This document shows positions 1 to 8,179 of a stretch of 64,000 nucleotides of DNA, in pieces (position 1 is the first letter of the stretch; every line of letters begins with the position of its first letter). The position numbers and the translations under genes are program-made. The stretch comes from Bradyrhizobium diazoefficiens (GTDB lineage Bacteria; Pseudomonadota; Alphaproteobacteria; Rhizobiales; Xanthobacteraceae): contig NZ_JAFCJJ010000018.1 of NCBI RefSeq assembly GCF_018131015.1, positions 62,001 to 126,000 on the forward strand. Reading direction: 5' to 3'. The notes under the pieces were generated by a model. That model was not told the origin of the DNA. It worked only from the letters and a program-made list of their open reading frames with translations, and did not search any database.

Positions 1-220
1 CGCCCTCGTTCGGGCGGTCCTGGTCGGGCAGGAACTTGCCGAGCGCGTCGGTGTACTCCATCGCCGGCGTCTCGACCGGCTCGAAGCCGTAGAGCTCGTA
101 GACGGCGCGGATCTTCTCGACCATCTCGCGCGTCGCCCGGATCGCGGCGGGGTCGCGATCCTCGAGCCCGCGCGGCAGGCGCGCCTTCAGTTTCTGGGGT
201 TTTTTGGGTTTCTCGGCCAT
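1..220 (-). CDS. hisS: Histidine--tRNA ligase, N-terminal part (cut by window edge)
   Basis: Minus-strand reading from the ATG at 218-220 gives about 73 residues with no stop before the window edge. It has a Lys/Pro-rich start (MAEKPKKPQKLKARLPRG), then REMVEKIRAVYELYGFEPVE and the stretch TPAMEYTDALGKFLPDQD. This is the characteristic class II HisRS N-terminus that leads into motif 1. The enzyme charges tRNA-His in the cytoplasm. The rest of the gene lies outside the window. Identification rests on recognition of this N-terminus and is strong for alphaproteobacterial HisRS. The next gene downstream on this strand is not visible. Confidence 0.9.
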   Translation of the reverse strand, partial: MAEKPKKPQKLKARLPRGLEDRDPAAIRATREMVEKIRAVYELYGFEPVETPAMEYTDALGKFLPDQDRPNEG

Positions 221-352
221 GCGCGGCGTTTACCAGCCGACGCGCGACGCGGCAACCGCTGCCTTCTTCCCTCTCCCCTTGCGGAAGAAGAAAAAAGAAG
301 GCTGCCCTATCGGCTGCTTCATCCGTGCCCTCAGGGCATCCCGGATCGAACT

Positions 353-1243
353 TTACGCAGCCGCCTGCCGGCCCCTGTGCTGTACCTCGGCGGCATAGTC
401 CTTCATGAGCGCCTCGCAGATCGCGCCCGGCGTGAAGCGCCACTGCGCGATTTCGGCAACCGGCGTCACTTCGGCCGCCGTCCCCGTGATGAAGCACTCG
501 GAAAAACGCGCCAGCTCCTCCGGCATGATGCGCCGCTCCACCACCTCGATGCCGCGTCGGCCCGCGAGCTCGATCACCGTCGCCCGCGTGATGCCAGGCA
601 GGAAACAATCGGCGATCGGGGTGTGGAGCTTGCCGTCATGCGCGAAGAAGATGTTGGCTGCCGTGCATTCGGCAACGCGGCCCTCCCAGTCCAGCATCAT
701 TGCGTCCGTATAGCCTTTCCGTTCTGCCCGGTGCCTGGAGATGGTGCAGATCATGTAGAGGCCGGATGCCTTGGCGAGCGCCGGCGTCGTGCGCGGATCG
801 GGCCGTCGGTAATCAGCGAGATCCATGCGGATACCCCTGAGCTTCACGGCCGGGTCGAAATAGCTCGGCCAGTCCCAGGCGGCTATGGCGAGGTGAATGA
901 GGTTAGTGGGCGCCGAAACGCCCATCATCTCCGAACCGCGCCAGGCGACCGGACGCAGATAGGCGTCCGGCAGATTGTTCCGGTCGATCACGATTTGCTT
1001 GGCGGCGTCGATCTCGGCAACTGAATAGGGAATCTCGAAGTCCAGGATGTTGGCCGAGGCCTTCAGCCGCAAGGAGTGCTCGGTGCTCCTGAACACCGTG
1101 CCGCCATAGGCGCGCTCGCCCTCGAACACGCAGCTTGCGTAATGCAGGCCGTGGGTCAGCACGTGCATGTTGGCCTCCTGCCACGGCACGAGCTTGCCGT
1201 CGAACCAGATCACGCCGTCGAGCTTGTCGAACGAAACTCCCAT
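353..1243 (-). CDS. ilvE: Branched-chain amino acid aminotransferase, class IV (short type)
   Basis: 296-residue fold-type IV PLP aminotransferase, close to the usual IlvE length of about 300. It should catalyse the last step of Val/Leu/Ile synthesis, or their deamination, with 2-oxoglutarate/glutamate. The early HGLHYASCVFEGERAY stretch, the PLP lysine at about residue 158 (ALAKASGLYM) and the phosphate-binding region AECTAANIFF are visible. The ATG at 1241-1243 is preceded by GGGAGAAG at good spacing, so an upstream in-frame start at 1276 was not used. It lies 118 bases downstream of a second aminotransferase of a different subfamily on the same strand. A D-amino-acid or aminodeoxychorismate specificity is possible in class IV but less likely. 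Confidence 0.85.
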   Translation of the reverse strand: MGVSFDKLDGVIWFDGKLVPWQEANMHVLTHGLHYASCVFEGERAYGGTVFRSTEHSLRLKASANILDFEIPYSVAEIDAAKQIVIDRNNLPDAYLRPVAWRGSEMMGVSAPTNLIHLAIAAWDWPSYFDPAVKLRGIRMDLADYRRPDPRTTPALAKASGLYMICTISRHRAERKGYTDAMMLDWEGRVAECTAANIFFAHDGKLHTPIADCFLPGITRATVIELAGRRGIEVVERRIMPEELARFSECFITGTAAEVTPVAEIAQWRFTPGAICEALMKDYAAEVQHRGRQAAA

Positions 1244-1361
1244 GGTCGCTTCTCCCGGGTTGCTGGCAGTGCGCACGCGCCGGCCCGTGCCCGGAGCGTC
1301 AGCTCCGGGCCGAGGGACGTAGCGCGTGGGTCGAATGAGGCAGCGGAATCTCCGCCGCCGG

Positions 1362-2444
1362 TTACAGGACCTTGCGGATCCAGTTGTGCGGATCGTTGGT
1401 GCGGCCGTACTGGATGTCGATGAGCTGCTTGCGCAGGCTCATGGCGACCGGGCCGGCAGCGCCGCCGCTGATCTCGAAATCGCCGCTGACCGAGCGCACC
1501 TTGCCGATCGGCGAGATCACCGCGGCGGTGCCGCAGGCAAAGGCTTCCTTGAGCTTGCCGCTCGCCGCATCCTTGCGCCACTGGTCGAGCGAATACGGCT
1601 CCTCGCGCACGGTCTTGCCGGCGTCTCGCGCGAGCGCGATGATGGAGTCGCGGGTGATGCCGGGCAGGATGGTGCCGAGCGGCGGCGTCGACAGCGAGCC
1701 GTCGTCGAACACGAAGAAGATGTTCATGCCGCCGAGCTCCTCGATGTAGCGGCGCTCGACCGCGTCGAGGAAGACGACCTGGTCGCAGCCGTGCTGGATG
1801 GCTTCCGCCTGCGCGCGCAGGCTCGCGGCGTAGTTGCCGCCGCACTTGACGGCGCCGGTGCCGCCGATCGCGGCGCGGGTGTAGTTCTCCGACACCCAGA
1901 TCGACACCGGCGCAGGGCCACCCTTGAAATAGGAGCCGACCGGCGAGGCGATCACCGCGAAAATATACTCGGACGACGGCTTCACGCCGAGGAAGGTCTC
2001 GCTCGCGATCATGAAGGGGCGCAGGTACAAGCTGCCCTCGCCGCCCGGCATCCAGGCGCGGTCGATGCGCACGACCTGCTCGACCGCTTCGATGAAGACG
2101 TCTTCAGGGATCTGCGCCATCGCCATGCGGTCGGCTGAATCCTTGAAGCGCCGCGCATTGGCATCGGGACGGAACAGGTTCACGCCGCCATCGTCGCGCT
2201 TGTAGGCCTTGAGGCCCTCGAAGATTTCCTGCGCATAGTGCAGGACCGCGCCGGCCGGATCGATCTGGAAATTGGCGCGCGCCTCGATCTTCGCCTCGTA
2301 CCAGCCGCCCTTGGCCTGGTTGTAGCGGACGATCGCCATGTGATCGGTGAAGACCCGCCCGAAGCCGGGGTCCACCAGCTTGGCGACGCGGTCCTTCTCA
2401 GGGGTCGGATTGGATGCGGGCTGGATGTCGAATTTGATGCTCAT
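1362..2444 (-). CDS. ilvE: Branched-chain amino acid aminotransferase, long (BCAT2-like) type
   Basis: 360 residues, the length of the eukaryote-like/type II bacterial BCAT group. Diagnostic motifs are EIFEGLKAY (about 73-81), the PLP-lysine motif VKCGGNYAASL (Lys about 200) and EELGGMNIFFV. It interconverts Leu/Ile/Val with their 2-oxo acids in the cytoplasm. It is only about 25-30% similar by eye to its class IV neighbour downstream on the same strand, so the pair is not a recent tandem duplication. The start ATG at 2442-2444 gives MSIKFDIQPASNPTPEKDR, typical for the group. The gene is divergent from the MarR gene. Either of the two aminotransferases could carry the main biosynthetic load. 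Confidence 0.92.
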   Translation of the reverse strand: MSIKFDIQPASNPTPEKDRVAKLVDPGFGRVFTDHMAIVRYNQAKGGWYEAKIEARANFQIDPAGAVLHYAQEIFEGLKAYKRDDGGVNLFRPDANARRFKDSADRMAMAQIPEDVFIEAVEQVVRIDRAWMPGGEGSLYLRPFMIASETFLGVKPSSEYIFAVIASPVGSYFKGGPAPVSIWVSENYTRAAIGGTGAVKCGGNYAASLRAQAEAIQHGCDQVVFLDAVERRYIEELGGMNIFFVFDDGSLSTPPLGTILPGITRDSIIALARDAGKTVREEPYSLDQWRKDAASGKLKEAFACGTAAVISPIGKVRSVSGDFEISGGAAGPVAMSLRKQLIDIQYGRTNDPHNWIRKVL

Positions 2445-2783
2445 GTGCTTGCCTCCCGCGGCCGGTTTCGGCGCTGTTCTGGCGCCCGCCTGCCCCGCTT
2501 CGGGGCCGGCCGGCTTGATTGGTTTCTGGCCGGACCGCCGCCAGCCTTGTTACGGCCGGTTTCCGTGGCCAGCATGTCGCCGAGGACATGCTTTTGCGGA
2601 AGGCGGAAGTCCAGTATGTTTTGCCGAAATGCCGCTTCGACAATCGCACGGTAGATCTGATCCGGCCGTCGCCGCCTGGTCCGGCAATCTCGGGCCTTCT
2701 TCGCAAACGTCGCCCGCGCCGAAACGACCTAAAATTTCGTCCGGGTCGAGTCTTTTGTAACATTGAACCCAAGATACGTCAAT
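2445..2783. other. Divergent intergenic region between ilvE and the MarR gene
   Basis: About 340 bases with no credible gene. Short frames here have no family resemblance. Near the MarR start there is an interrupted inverted repeat ATTGA (from 2762) ... TCAAT, ending just before the MarR ATG. A minus-strand promoter-like pair TTGACG (complement of 2777-2782) and TACAAA (complement of 2754-2759) has a 17-base spacer and could drive ilvE with a roughly 310-base leader. These assignments are weak. The region is the natural place for MarR autoregulation. Confidence 0.35.
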
Positions 2784-3326
2784 ATGCCTGACATAAATTT
2801 CGCGACCCCCTCCCCTGGTGCGACCGAAGCCCGGCCGACAGCCGGCGACGGCGGCAATTTGCGCTGGGATATCATCGAGCTGCTGTTCTTCGCCTATCGC
2901 GATTTCGTCGGCGACCCCGACCAGGAGCTGGAGGCTTTCGGCTTCGGCCGGGCGCATCACCGGGTCATGCACTTCGTCTACCGCTATCCCGGGCTGAAGG
3001 TTGCCGACCTGCTCGACGTCCTGCGCATCACAAAACAGTCGCTCGGCCGCGTGCTCAAGCAGCTCCTGGACGAGGGCTACATCGTGCAGAAGACCGGCGA
3101 CAATGACCGCCGCCAGCGGCTGCTCTACGCGACACCGAAGGGCGAGACGCTGGTGCAGAAGCTCGCCGGCCTGCAGACCACGCGGATCACCAAGGCGCTC
3201 GCCGAGATGAGCCCGCAGGACGCCGAGACCGTCAAGCGCTTCCTGCGCGCGATGATCGACCGCGACGACCCGGACAAGGTGCTCGAGACGATCTTCGCCT
3301 CCGTCCATCAAGACGCAAAGGAGTGA
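2784..3326 (+). CDS. MarR-family transcriptional regulator
   Basis: 180-residue winged-helix regulator. The MarR core is clear: a dimerisation helix (LLFFAYRDFVGDPDQELEAF), the recognition part KVADLLDVLRITKQSLGRVL, and the wing with DNDRRQRLLYATPKG. The DxRxR-type wing signature is typical of MarR. The ATG at 2784 starts MPDINFATPSP; an upstream TTG in frame is less likely. The stop overlaps the start region of a response regulator, so the two are co-transcribed. A MarR gene directly followed by an OmpR-type regulator recalls the petP-petR arrangement of Rhodobacter; this is an analogy from order and family only. Target genes are unknown. Confidence 0.85.
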   Translation: MPDINFATPSPGATEARPTAGDGGNLRWDIIELLFFAYRDFVGDPDQELEAFGFGRAHHRVMHFVYRYPGLKVADLLDVLRITKQSLGRVLKQLLDEGYIVQKTGDNDRRQRLLYATPKGETLVQKLAGLQTTRITKALAEMSPQDAETVKRFLRAMIDRDDPDKVLETIFASVHQDAKE

Positions 3327-3328
3327 CC

Positions 3329-4054
3329 GTGCCGCTCGCTGCCACGCTCGCGCGTCCGCCGGTGCAACCGGCCGATGACGCGCCGCATCTGCTGCTGGTC
3401 GACGACGACCGCCGCATCCGCGATCTGTTGTCCCGCTTCCTGGCCAGCGAGGGCTATCGCGTCACCACCGCCGCGAGCGCCGGCGATGCGCGCTCGAAGC
3501 TGCTGGGCCTGCATTTCGACTTGCTGATCCTCGACGTCATGATGCCCGGCGAGACCGGCTTCGATCTCGCCCGTTTCATCCGGACCTCCTCCTCGGTGCC
3601 GATCGTGATGCTGACGGCGCGGCACGAGGCCGAGGCCCGTATCGAGGGCCTGCAGATCGGCGCCGACGATTACGTCGCCAAGCCGTTCGAGCCGCGCGAG
3701 CTCGCGCTGCGCATCAACAACATCCTCAAGCGCGCGGCGCCGCCGCCGCAAGCTGCCGCCATCGAGAAGATCGCCTTCGGTCCTTACGTGTTTCATCTCG
3801 ATCGCGGCGAATTGCGCCAGGGCGAGGAGGTCATTCACCTCACCGACCGCGAGCGCGAGATGCTGCGGATTCTTTCGGAGACACCGGGCGAAACCGTGCC
3901 GCGGAGCGCGCTGACCGGCAACGGCAGCGTCAACGAGCGCGCCGTCGACGTGCAGATCAACCGCCTGCGGCGCAAGATCGAGACCGATCCCGCCAATCCG
4001 CTGTTCCTGCAGGCGGTGCGCGGCATCGGCTACCGCCTGGTGGCCTCGCCATAG
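3329..4054 (+). CDS. OmpR-family two-component response regulator
   Basis: About 241 residues. The receiver domain has the acidic pair in LLLVDDDRR, the phospho-acceptor Asp in LLILDVMMPGETG (about residue 69) and the conserved Lys in DDYVAKPFEPRE. The C-terminal OmpR/PhoB winged helix ends RRKIETDPANPLFLQAVRGIGYRL. The GTG at 3329 was preferred because AAGGAG sits 5 bases upstream; an in-frame GTG at 3323 overlaps the MarR stop and is an alternative. A histidine kinase gene follows after 19 bases, so this is a complete two-component pair controlled together with the MarR gene. The signal and regulon cannot be read from sequence. Confidence 0.9.
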   Translation: MPLAATLARPPVQPADDAPHLLLVDDDRRIRDLLSRFLASEGYRVTTAASAGDARSKLLGLHFDLLILDVMMPGETGFDLARFIRTSSSVPIVMLTARHEAEARIEGLQIGADDYVAKPFEPRELALRINNILKRAAPPPQAAAIEKIAFGPYVFHLDRGELRQGEEVIHLTDREREMLRILSETPGETVPRSALTGNGSVNERAVDVQINRLRRKIETDPANPLFLQAVRGIGYRLVASP

Positions 4055-4073
4055 ATCAAGTGAAGCGCGACCG

Positions 4074-5462
4074 ATGAGCACGATCGATACCGGCCTGACG
4101 CTGCTCAAGAGCGCCGCCGGGCGCGTCTCCGCCGCCAATCGCTGGACGGGCAACGCATTCAAGGGCTGGATGCCGACCGGCCTCTATGCCCGCGCGCTTC
4201 TCATCATGATCGTGCCGATGGTGATCCTGCAGTCGGTGGTCGCCTTCGTGTTCATGGAGCGGCACTGGAACACGGTGACGCGAAGGCTGTCGGCCGCGGT
4301 GGTGCAGGACATCGCCGCGCTGATCGACGTCTACAAGGGCTATCCGCAGGACAAGGACCGCAACGAGATTCGTCGCATCGCCCAGCAGCGCCTCGGCCTC
4401 GTCGTCGATTTCCTGCCCCCCGGCGACATGCCGCCGCCGGGACCGAAGCCGTTCTTCTCGCTGCTCGACCAGACGCTGTCGGTGCAGCTCGGACGCCAGA
4501 TCGGACGCTCGTTCTGGATCGACACCGTCGGCCGCTCCAACCTCGTCGAGATCCGCATCCAGCTCGACGACGCCGTGATGCGCGTGTTCGCGCAGCGCAG
4601 CGCCGCCTATGCCTCGAACTCGGAGATCTTCCTGTTCTGGATGGTCGGCACGTCCTCGATCCTGCTGATCGTCGCGGTGCTGTTCCTGCGCAACCAGATC
4701 AAGCCGATCCTGCGGCTTGCCGATGCCGCGGAAAGTTTCGGCAAGGGCCGCGAGGCGCCGAACTTCCGTCCCCGGGGCGCCCGTGAGGTGCGGCGCGCGG
4801 CGGTCGCCTTCATCGAGATGAAATCACGCATCGAGCGCACGATGGAGCAGCGCACCGCCATGCTCGCCGGGGTCAGCCATGACCTACGCACCATCCTGAC
4901 CCGCTTCAAGCTCGAGCTGGCGCTGATCGGCGACAGCCCCGAGCTCGAAGGCATGCGCAAGGACGTCGACGAGATGTCGATGATGCTGGAAGACTACCTT
5001 GCATTCGCCCGCGGCGATTCCGGCGAGCAGTCGCAGCCGACCGACATGGCGCAGGCGCTGGAGGAATTGCGCAGCGACGCCGAGCGCCACGGCCACACCG
5101 CGACCGTGGCGTTCCACGGCCTGCCCGTGGTTACGGTGAAGCCGGCCTCGTTCAAGCGCTGCCTCGCCAACCTCGTCACCAACGCCGCGCGCTACGGCAA
5201 GAGCATCGCCATCGCCGGCCAGCGCGACCATCGCTATCTCACCGTCACCGTCGACGACGACGGGCCGGGCATTCCCGTGCACCTGCGCGAAGAGGTGTTC
5301 AAGCCGTTCCTGCGGCTGGACAATGCCCGCAACCAGGACGAAGGCGGCACTGGCCTGGGACTAGCCATCGCCCGCGACATCGCCCGCTCCCATGGCGGCG
5401 ACATCACGCTCGGCGACAGCCCGATGGGCGGATTGCGCGCGAGCGTGCGGATCCCGGTGTAG
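4074..5462 (+). CDS. EnvZ-type sensor histidine kinase
   Basis: 462 residues. Two membrane spans (about 38-61 and 185-206) bracket a periplasmic loop of roughly 120 residues. A HAMP domain follows, then HisKA with the phospho-acceptor His in AGVSHDLRT (about 269). The HATPase domain has an N box (LVTNAARYG), G1 (VDDDGPGIP) and G2 (GGTGLGLAIARD). It autophosphorylates and should pass phosphate to the response regulator encoded just upstream. The periplasmic loop contains a Pro-rich patch (PPGDMPPPGPKP) and no recognised ligand domain. The downstream border is a palindromic intergenic repeat. Confidence 0.92.
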   Translation: MSTIDTGLTLLKSAAGRVSAANRWTGNAFKGWMPTGLYARALLIMIVPMVILQSVVAFVFMERHWNTVTRRLSAAVVQDIAALIDVYKGYPQDKDRNEIRRIAQQRLGLVVDFLPPGDMPPPGPKPFFSLLDQTLSVQLGRQIGRSFWIDTVGRSNLVEIRIQLDDAVMRVFAQRSAAYASNSEIFLFWMVGTSSILLIVAVLFLRNQIKPILRLADAAESFGKGREAPNFRPRGAREVRRAAVAFIEMKSRIERTMEQRTAMLAGVSHDLRTILTRFKLELALIGDSPELEGMRKDVDEMSMMLEDYLAFARGDSGEQSQPTDMAQALEELRSDAERHGHTATVAFHGLPVVTVKPASFKRCLANLVTNAARYGKSIAIAGQRDHRYLTVTVDDDGPGIPVHLREEVFKPFLRLDNARNQDEGGTGLGLAIARDIARSHGGDITLGDSPMGGLRASVRIPV

Positions 5463-5472
5463 GCGGTTCTTC

Positions 5473-5611
5473 ACCTCTCCCCGCTTGCGGGGAGAGGTCG
5501 AATTCGATCGTAGATCGAATTCGGGTGAGGGGGTACAGGCCCCACGATAATCTCATACGCGGAGAGAACCCCTCACCCCAACCCTCTCCCCGTAAGAACG
5601 GGGCGAGGGAG
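5473..5611. repeat. Palindromic intergenic repeat, family A copy 1
   Basis: A 12-bp perfect hairpin (ACCTCTCCCCGC, TT, GCGGGGAGAGGT; 5473-5498) is followed by a second perfect inverted repeat GAATTCGATC / GATCGAATTC (5500-5522). GGGTGAGGGGG comes next, then the mirrored CCCCTCACCCC and CCCTCTCCCC. The mosaic lies between convergent genes. Related copies are at 13538, 31281 and 47718. It resembles the REP/RIME-type mosaic elements of rhizobia. Confidence 0.8.
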
Positions 5612-5630
5612 CGCACCGGCGCTCGCGGCC

Positions 5631-6158
5631 CTACTTCGGCAACAGCGCCTTCAGCTTGTCCATGTCGCGCACGTTCATCTTGAAGCCGCCGGGCATCACG
5701 ATGTCGCCGACCTTCTGGTCGGCCTTGCAGGCGCCGAGCCATTTGGCGTCGATCGTCGTGGCCGTGTCGCGTCCCGCTGCACCCGCCGCGCCGCCCTGCG
5801 CGTGCGAGGAGGACTTCACCGTGTAGGCCGAGTTGAAGTCACCCGTGATCTCGGCATGCGTGGTCGTGCTGACACCGGCGACGCTGCACTCGGAATCGCT
5901 GACATAGCCGGTCGCGGTCTTCTTGATGTCCTGCTTCGAGCAGATCTGCTTGGCCATCGGCGAGACGTTGTTGCTCATCTCCTTGTCGACGGTTTCGTCG
6001 GTGCAGTGCTGCATGGTCATCTCCGGTATGGATGACCCGGCCCGGATCTTCATTTCCCAGAGGCCTGCCTTGCGCACCGGCAGATTGTCGGCGCAGGCGC
6101 TACCGGCCGCCAGGATGAGGCAAACGGACGAACCGAGCAAAGCGAGCTTGCGCGTCAT
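5631..6158 (-). CDS. Exported DUF3617-family protein
   Basis: 175 residues with a clear Sec signal peptide (MTRKLALLGSSVCLILAAGSACA, cleavage near ACA-DN). The mature part begins VRKAGLWEMKI and carries the pattern typical of DUF3617: a tryptophan-containing first strand, Cys pairs (QHCTDE, QICSKQD, SECSVAG) and the late IDAKWLGACKADQKVGD. The family is periplasmic or outer-membrane associated in proteobacteria and has no established function. It is on the minus strand, separated from the next minus-strand gene by about 80 bases, and convergent with the histidine kinase. Confidence 0.75.
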   Translation of the reverse strand: MTRKLALLGSSVCLILAAGSACADNLPVRKAGLWEMKIRAGSSIPEMTMQHCTDETVDKEMSNNVSPMAKQICSKQDIKKTATGYVSDSECSVAGVSTTTHAEITGDFNSAYTVKSSSHAQGGAAGAAGRDTATTIDAKWLGACKADQKVGDIVMPGGFKMNVRDMDKLKALLPK

Positions 6159-6241
6159 GCGAGAGACTCCCGGCTGAGGTGTCCAGCGTGATGTGTTGGC
6201 GATGATGTGTCTCGGCGTTTTCTGGGGCGTTTCGAAACGCG

Positions 6242-6544
6242 TCAGTACAGCGTGCGGATCGGCCGGTCCGCGGCGTCATACGGCACCCAGCGGCACGCGA
6301 ACGAGACATAGCCGCCCTCATAGGCCTGCACCGAGAGGAATTTGACCACCTTGCCGTAACTGGCGCAGTGATCGACCGCGACCTGGCGCGCATCGACCTG
6401 GGCTGCCATCGAATAGGCGATGATGCCGCCGGTGTCGTTGCCCTTGAATGGCGGCACCGGAAGGATGTCGGCGCGCGCCGGCAGGCCCGCCAGCAGTCCC
6501 AGGACGATGCCGGCAAAAACGCTCGCGGCCGCAATGATTCGCAT
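6242..6544 (-). CDS. Small exported protein of unknown function
   Basis: 100 residues starting MRIIAAASVFAGIVLGLLAG, a signal peptide ending near ARA-DILPV. The ATG at 6542-6544 has GGAG 8 bases upstream, so an in-frame GTG three codons earlier is rejected. The mature part is about 75 residues with two cysteines (DHCASYG, FACRWVP) and aromatic residues near the C-terminus. No family was recognised. It has its own upstream region of about 180 bases shared with the divergent exported-protein gene at 6726. Confidence 0.65.
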   Translation of the reverse strand: MRIIAAASVFAGIVLGLLAGLPARADILPVPPFKGNDTGGIIAYSMAAQVDARQVAVDHCASYGKVVKFLSVQAYEGGYVSFACRWVPYDAADRPIRTLY

Positions 6545-6725
6545 TTCCGTCACTCCAATTGGCTGGCGACAGTCTACGGTGCCGGCGCGGCGGTGGAAAG
6601 AACCGAAGGCCTTTGAGTCGCTTTATTGCGGTCAACTCCTGGCCAAGTGTTGCCGCGCTGCACTTGACCTCTTCCAGCCTTCGCGGCACCGTCCGACCCT
6701 CGCAGACCAGCTGTCCGGATTGCCC

Positions 6726-7184
6726 ATGCGCGCCCTCTCGACCTCCCTTCGCCTTGCCGCCGTGCTCGGCCTCATGTTCAGCGCGCTGTCGCTCGGCGAG
6801 GCCAGGGCTGCCAATCCGCTGGAGCTGAACTTCTGGCTGAACGGCCCGCGCTATGATGGCCGCCTCGCCGAGTGCGACTGGGCTCTGCAGAGGATCACGC
6901 GGGAGTTTGGCGAAAAGGAATTTTCGTTCTGGAATTCCTCGTTGAGGATCACGGGCTTCGCCGACGTCCACGAGATCGCGTTCCGGCCCTGGGCGTCCGA
7001 CAACATCCCGCGCCGCTATTGCACCGGCCGCGCAATGCTCACTGACGGCAAGCTGCGCACCGTGCATTTCTCGATCATCGAGGACGGCGGCTTTGCGAGC
7101 TACGGCCAAGGCGTTGAATGGTGTGTGGTCGGGCTCGATCGCAACTGGGCCTACAATCCGGCCTGCCGCGCCGCCAAACCCTGA
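6726..7184 (+). CDS. Exported protein of unknown function
   Basis: 152 residues. MRALSTSLRLAAVLGLMFSA begins a signal peptide cut near ARA-ANPLE. The mature protein contains an even number of cysteines (AECDWALQ, RYCTGR, EWCVVGL, NPACRA), suggesting disulfide bonds in the periplasm. It ends GLDRNWAYNPACRAAKP, the type of tail seen in small bradyrhizobial exported proteins annotated only as hypothetical. No function is proposed. It is divergent from the small exported protein at 6242 and precedes the RNase T2 gene on the same strand by 106 bases. Confidence 0.7.
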   Translation: MRALSTSLRLAAVLGLMFSALSLGEARAANPLELNFWLNGPRYDGRLAECDWALQRITREFGEKEFSFWNSSLRITGFADVHEIAFRPWASDNIPRRYCTGRAMLTDGKLRTVHFSIIEDGGFASYGQGVEWCVVGLDRNWAYNPACRAAKP

Positions 7185-7290
7185 TTCGGACCCCTTCAGG
7201 CAGCCGGACAGCGGGGCGCCCGAAATTTGTTCTTGAAATGTTCCCCATGCCTGCTAGGCTTGTTGCACAGTCTAGTTGAGGGGCGTCGCC

Positions 7291-7992
7291 ATGTTTCACT
7301 TTAGATTGCATTCGTTCTCCCGTTTCGTGATCTCGCTGACCCTTGCCGCCGGGCTCGCCTCTCTGGCCAGTGGCGCAAGGGCCCAGGACAAGCGCCAGAA
7401 CGCGCCCGGCGAATTCGATTTCTATGTGCTGTCGCTGTCGTGGTCGCCCTCCTATTGCGAGGAGGCGTCGGAACTTGGCCGTCGCGGCGGGCGCTCGCAG
7501 ATGCAGTGCAGCGGCCGGCCCTTCTCCTTCGTGGTGCACGGGCTGTGGCCGCAATACGAGAATGGCTTCCCCGAATATTGCCAGCGGCCTCCGCCCCGGC
7601 TGGGCCGCAACGTCGTCACGTCGATGCTCGATCTGATGCCGGCGCCGGGCCTGATCTTCAACGAGTGGGACAAGCACGGCACCTGCTCCGGCTTGGACGG
7701 CCGCGCCTATTTCGAGACGATCCGCAAGGCGCGCGCGGCGGTGAAGATTCCGGCCGAATATCTCGAGCTGTCGCAGGCCAGGACCGTGGCTCCGGGCGAG
7801 ATCGAGGAGGCCTTCCTGAAGGCCAATCCGGGCTTGAGCAATACCGCGATCGCGGTCACCTGCAACCGGACGCGCCTCTCCGAGGTGCGCATCTGTCTCA
7901 GCAAGGACCTGCAATTCCGTGCCTGCGATGAGATCGACCGCCGCGCCTGCCGCCGCGACCAGGTCACGATGCCGCCGATCCGGGGCGGTTGA
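7291..7992 (+). CDS. Ribonuclease T2 family protein, periplasmic
   Basis: 233 residues with a signal peptide (FVISLTLAAGLASLASGARA). Both catalytic segments of the T2 family are intact: CAS I as FVVHGLWPQYENG and CAS II as NEWDKHGTCSG. Each supplies a catalytic His, with Glu and Lys in CAS II. It should cleave RNA endonucleolytically through a 2',3'-cyclic phosphate, outside the cytoplasm, for RNA scavenging. Cysteines flanking CAS II fit the conserved disulfides. The ATG at 7291 follows GAGGGG; an upstream in-frame ATG at 7276 would blur the signal peptide. A family of palindromic repeats follows. Confidence 0.9.
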   Translation: MFHFRLHSFSRFVISLTLAAGLASLASGARAQDKRQNAPGEFDFYVLSLSWSPSYCEEASELGRRGGRSQMQCSGRPFSFVVHGLWPQYENGFPEYCQRPPPRLGRNVVTSMLDLMPAPGLIFNEWDKHGTCSGLDGRAYFETIRKARAAVKIPAEYLELSQARTVAPGEIEEAFLKANPGLSNTAIAVTCNRTRLSEVRICLSKDLQFRACDEIDRRACRRDQVTMPPIRGG

Positions 7993-8011
7993 CGCATCGT
8001 TTCACCGCCGT

Positions 8012-8138
8012 TATGCCCGGGCCTGTCCCGCCTGCGCGGCCGAAGCCGCTGCGGCGCGGCGAAGGCCCGGGCAGCCACGCCTTTCGTGCCGTGCGGTTGC
8101 GCGTGGATGGCCGGGACAAGCCCGGCCATGACGAGTAG
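8012..8138. repeat. Palindromic intergenic repeat, family C
   Basis: GC-rich mosaic of inverted repeats between the RNase T2 and rlmJ genes. It has ATGCCCGGGCC mirrored by GGCCCGGGCAG, then GGCCGGGACAAGCCCGGCCA. No reading frame is supported. The type differs in sequence from families A and B. It could end RNase T2 transcription because the hairpins are strong, but no T-run follows. Confidence 0.6.
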
Positions 8139-8179
8139 AAGATGCTGCGCATTCTCTCTTGTGAGCCGCAGATCTTCCC

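Noticed and set aside
265..305. Hairpin CTTCTTCC ... GGAAGAAG near hisS with A-run
   Set aside because: Read on the minus strand the T-run comes before the stem, and on the plus strand only an A-run follows, so it cannot act as a standard terminator in either direction. It resembles a degenerate repeat arm.
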